Shown here: piece after piece, positions 63,878 through 64,000 of the stretch
Numbering within the stretch: the stretch's first letter is position 1
Layout: each line of letters starts with the position of its first letter
NCBI RefSeq assembly: GCF_003664645.1
Contig: NZ_RCHC01000001.1
Coordinates: forward strand, 124,001-188,000
Direction: 5' to 3'
DNA length: 64,000 bases
From: Acinetobacter chengduensis
GTDB taxonomy: Bacteria > Pseudomonadota > Gammaproteobacteria > Pseudomonadales > Moraxellaceae
Translations under genes and position numbers: made by a program
Notes under the pieces: generated by a model
What the model was told of the DNA's origin: nothing
Databases searched by the model: none
What the model saw: only the letters and a program-made list of their open reading frames with translations

Positions 63878-64000
63878 ATGAAAGTCATGCAACTTTTACC
63901 CGAATTAAATAGTGGTGGCGTAGAACGTGGTACCTTAGAAATCGCGCGTGCCTTAGTTGCAGACGGTCATGAATCTTTGGTGGTGTCTCATGGTGGTCGT
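63878..64000 (+). CDS. glycosyltransferase, GT4-like, partial (runs off window)
   Basis: First 41 residues only: [20 protein letters not shown] then [20 protein letters not shown]. The glycine-rich GGVERG loop after the first strand and the following ELAR-like helix are typical of the donor-independent N-terminal domain of GT-B, family 4 enzymes. Being 30 bp after an LpxL-type gene suggests lipooligosaccharide core synthesis. No further assignment possible from this fragment. Confidence 0.72.
   Translation, partial: MKVMQLLPELNSGGVERGTLEIARALVADGHESLVVSHGGR

Noticed and set aside
1-64000. CRISPR array, tRNA/rRNA genes, insertion sequences, prophage
   Set aside because: No regularly spaced repeats, cloverleaf-like segments, transposase or phage genes were noticed; a tRNA scan would be needed to be sure for short RNAs.

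Overview
The window looks like a chromosomal segment of a gammaproteobacterium of the genus Acinetobacter. This rests on the low G+C (about 40% by eye), closely packed genes in many short operons, A/T-rich hairpin terminators, and family-level resemblance of many proteins (568-residue-class LeuA, MetX-MetW, PhoX after tatABC, rpmB-rpmG, a DUF6586-type protein, tonB-exbB-exbD order). The species cannot be fixed from reading alone. I saw no rRNA, tRNA, CRISPR array, transposase or prophage genes; almost everything reads as core chromosome.

Layout. 1-2.6 kb: end of a gentisate pathway (FAD 3-hydroxybenzoate 6-monooxygenase, cut by the left edge; gentisate 1,2-dioxygenase) with a divergent LysR regulator and a long palindrome between them. 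3.2-9.9 kb: class I fumarase, two small envelope proteins, then tig, clpP and clpX. 10.1-16.8 kb: two tandem Fiu/PiuA-like TonB-dependent receptors, a PiuC-type dioxygenase and an FMN-dependent hydroxyacid dehydrogenase. 17-21.3 kb: leuA, then the overlapping metX-metW-Sel1 gene set. 21.3-23.5 kb: GNAT acetyltransferase, rdgB, AEC transporter. 23.7-27.3 kb: tatABC followed by a Tat-dependent PhoX-type phosphatase. 27.4-34.6 kb: NRDE protein, lgt, two paralogous small membrane proteins, two paralogous papain/CHAP-like amidases, thyA, folA, a DUF4105 protein and a META lipoprotein. 34.7-38.3 kb: msrA, exbD-exbB-tonB, purU. 38.4-43.9 kb: TetR regulator divergent from an aldehyde dehydrogenase, rpmB-rpmG, a Kef/YbaL-type antiporter, a cold-shock/DUF1294 protein. 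44-50.3 kb: two small hypotheticals, a CirA/FepA-like receptor, ASCH and RRM proteins, a UvrD-family helicase, an unusual A/T-rich ORF. 50.4-64 kb: glycerate kinase, AhpD-like protein, HdeD-like protein, metallopeptidase, Nudix, topA, a PIN-like protein, slyX/uup, a FUSC-like protein, an SDR, an LpxL-type acyltransferase and the start of a glycosyltransferase.

Two regulons show up from promoter motifs. (1) Iron: all three TonB receptors and tonB have upstream matches (15-17 of 19 positions by hand) to the Fur palindrome, so receptors, energy transducer and the PiuC neighbour probably form one iron-starvation response. (2) Phosphate: tatABC and phoX each have PhoB half-sites at an exact 11-bp period with a -10-like hexamer 10 bp after the last half-site. 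This suggests the cell makes its Tat export machinery together with the Tat-exported phosphatase under phosphate starvation. The other unusual locus is the tandem pair of signal-less Cys/His amidase-like proteins, which resemble peptidoglycan-cleaving secretion effectors but have no recognisable secretion or immunity gene beside them.
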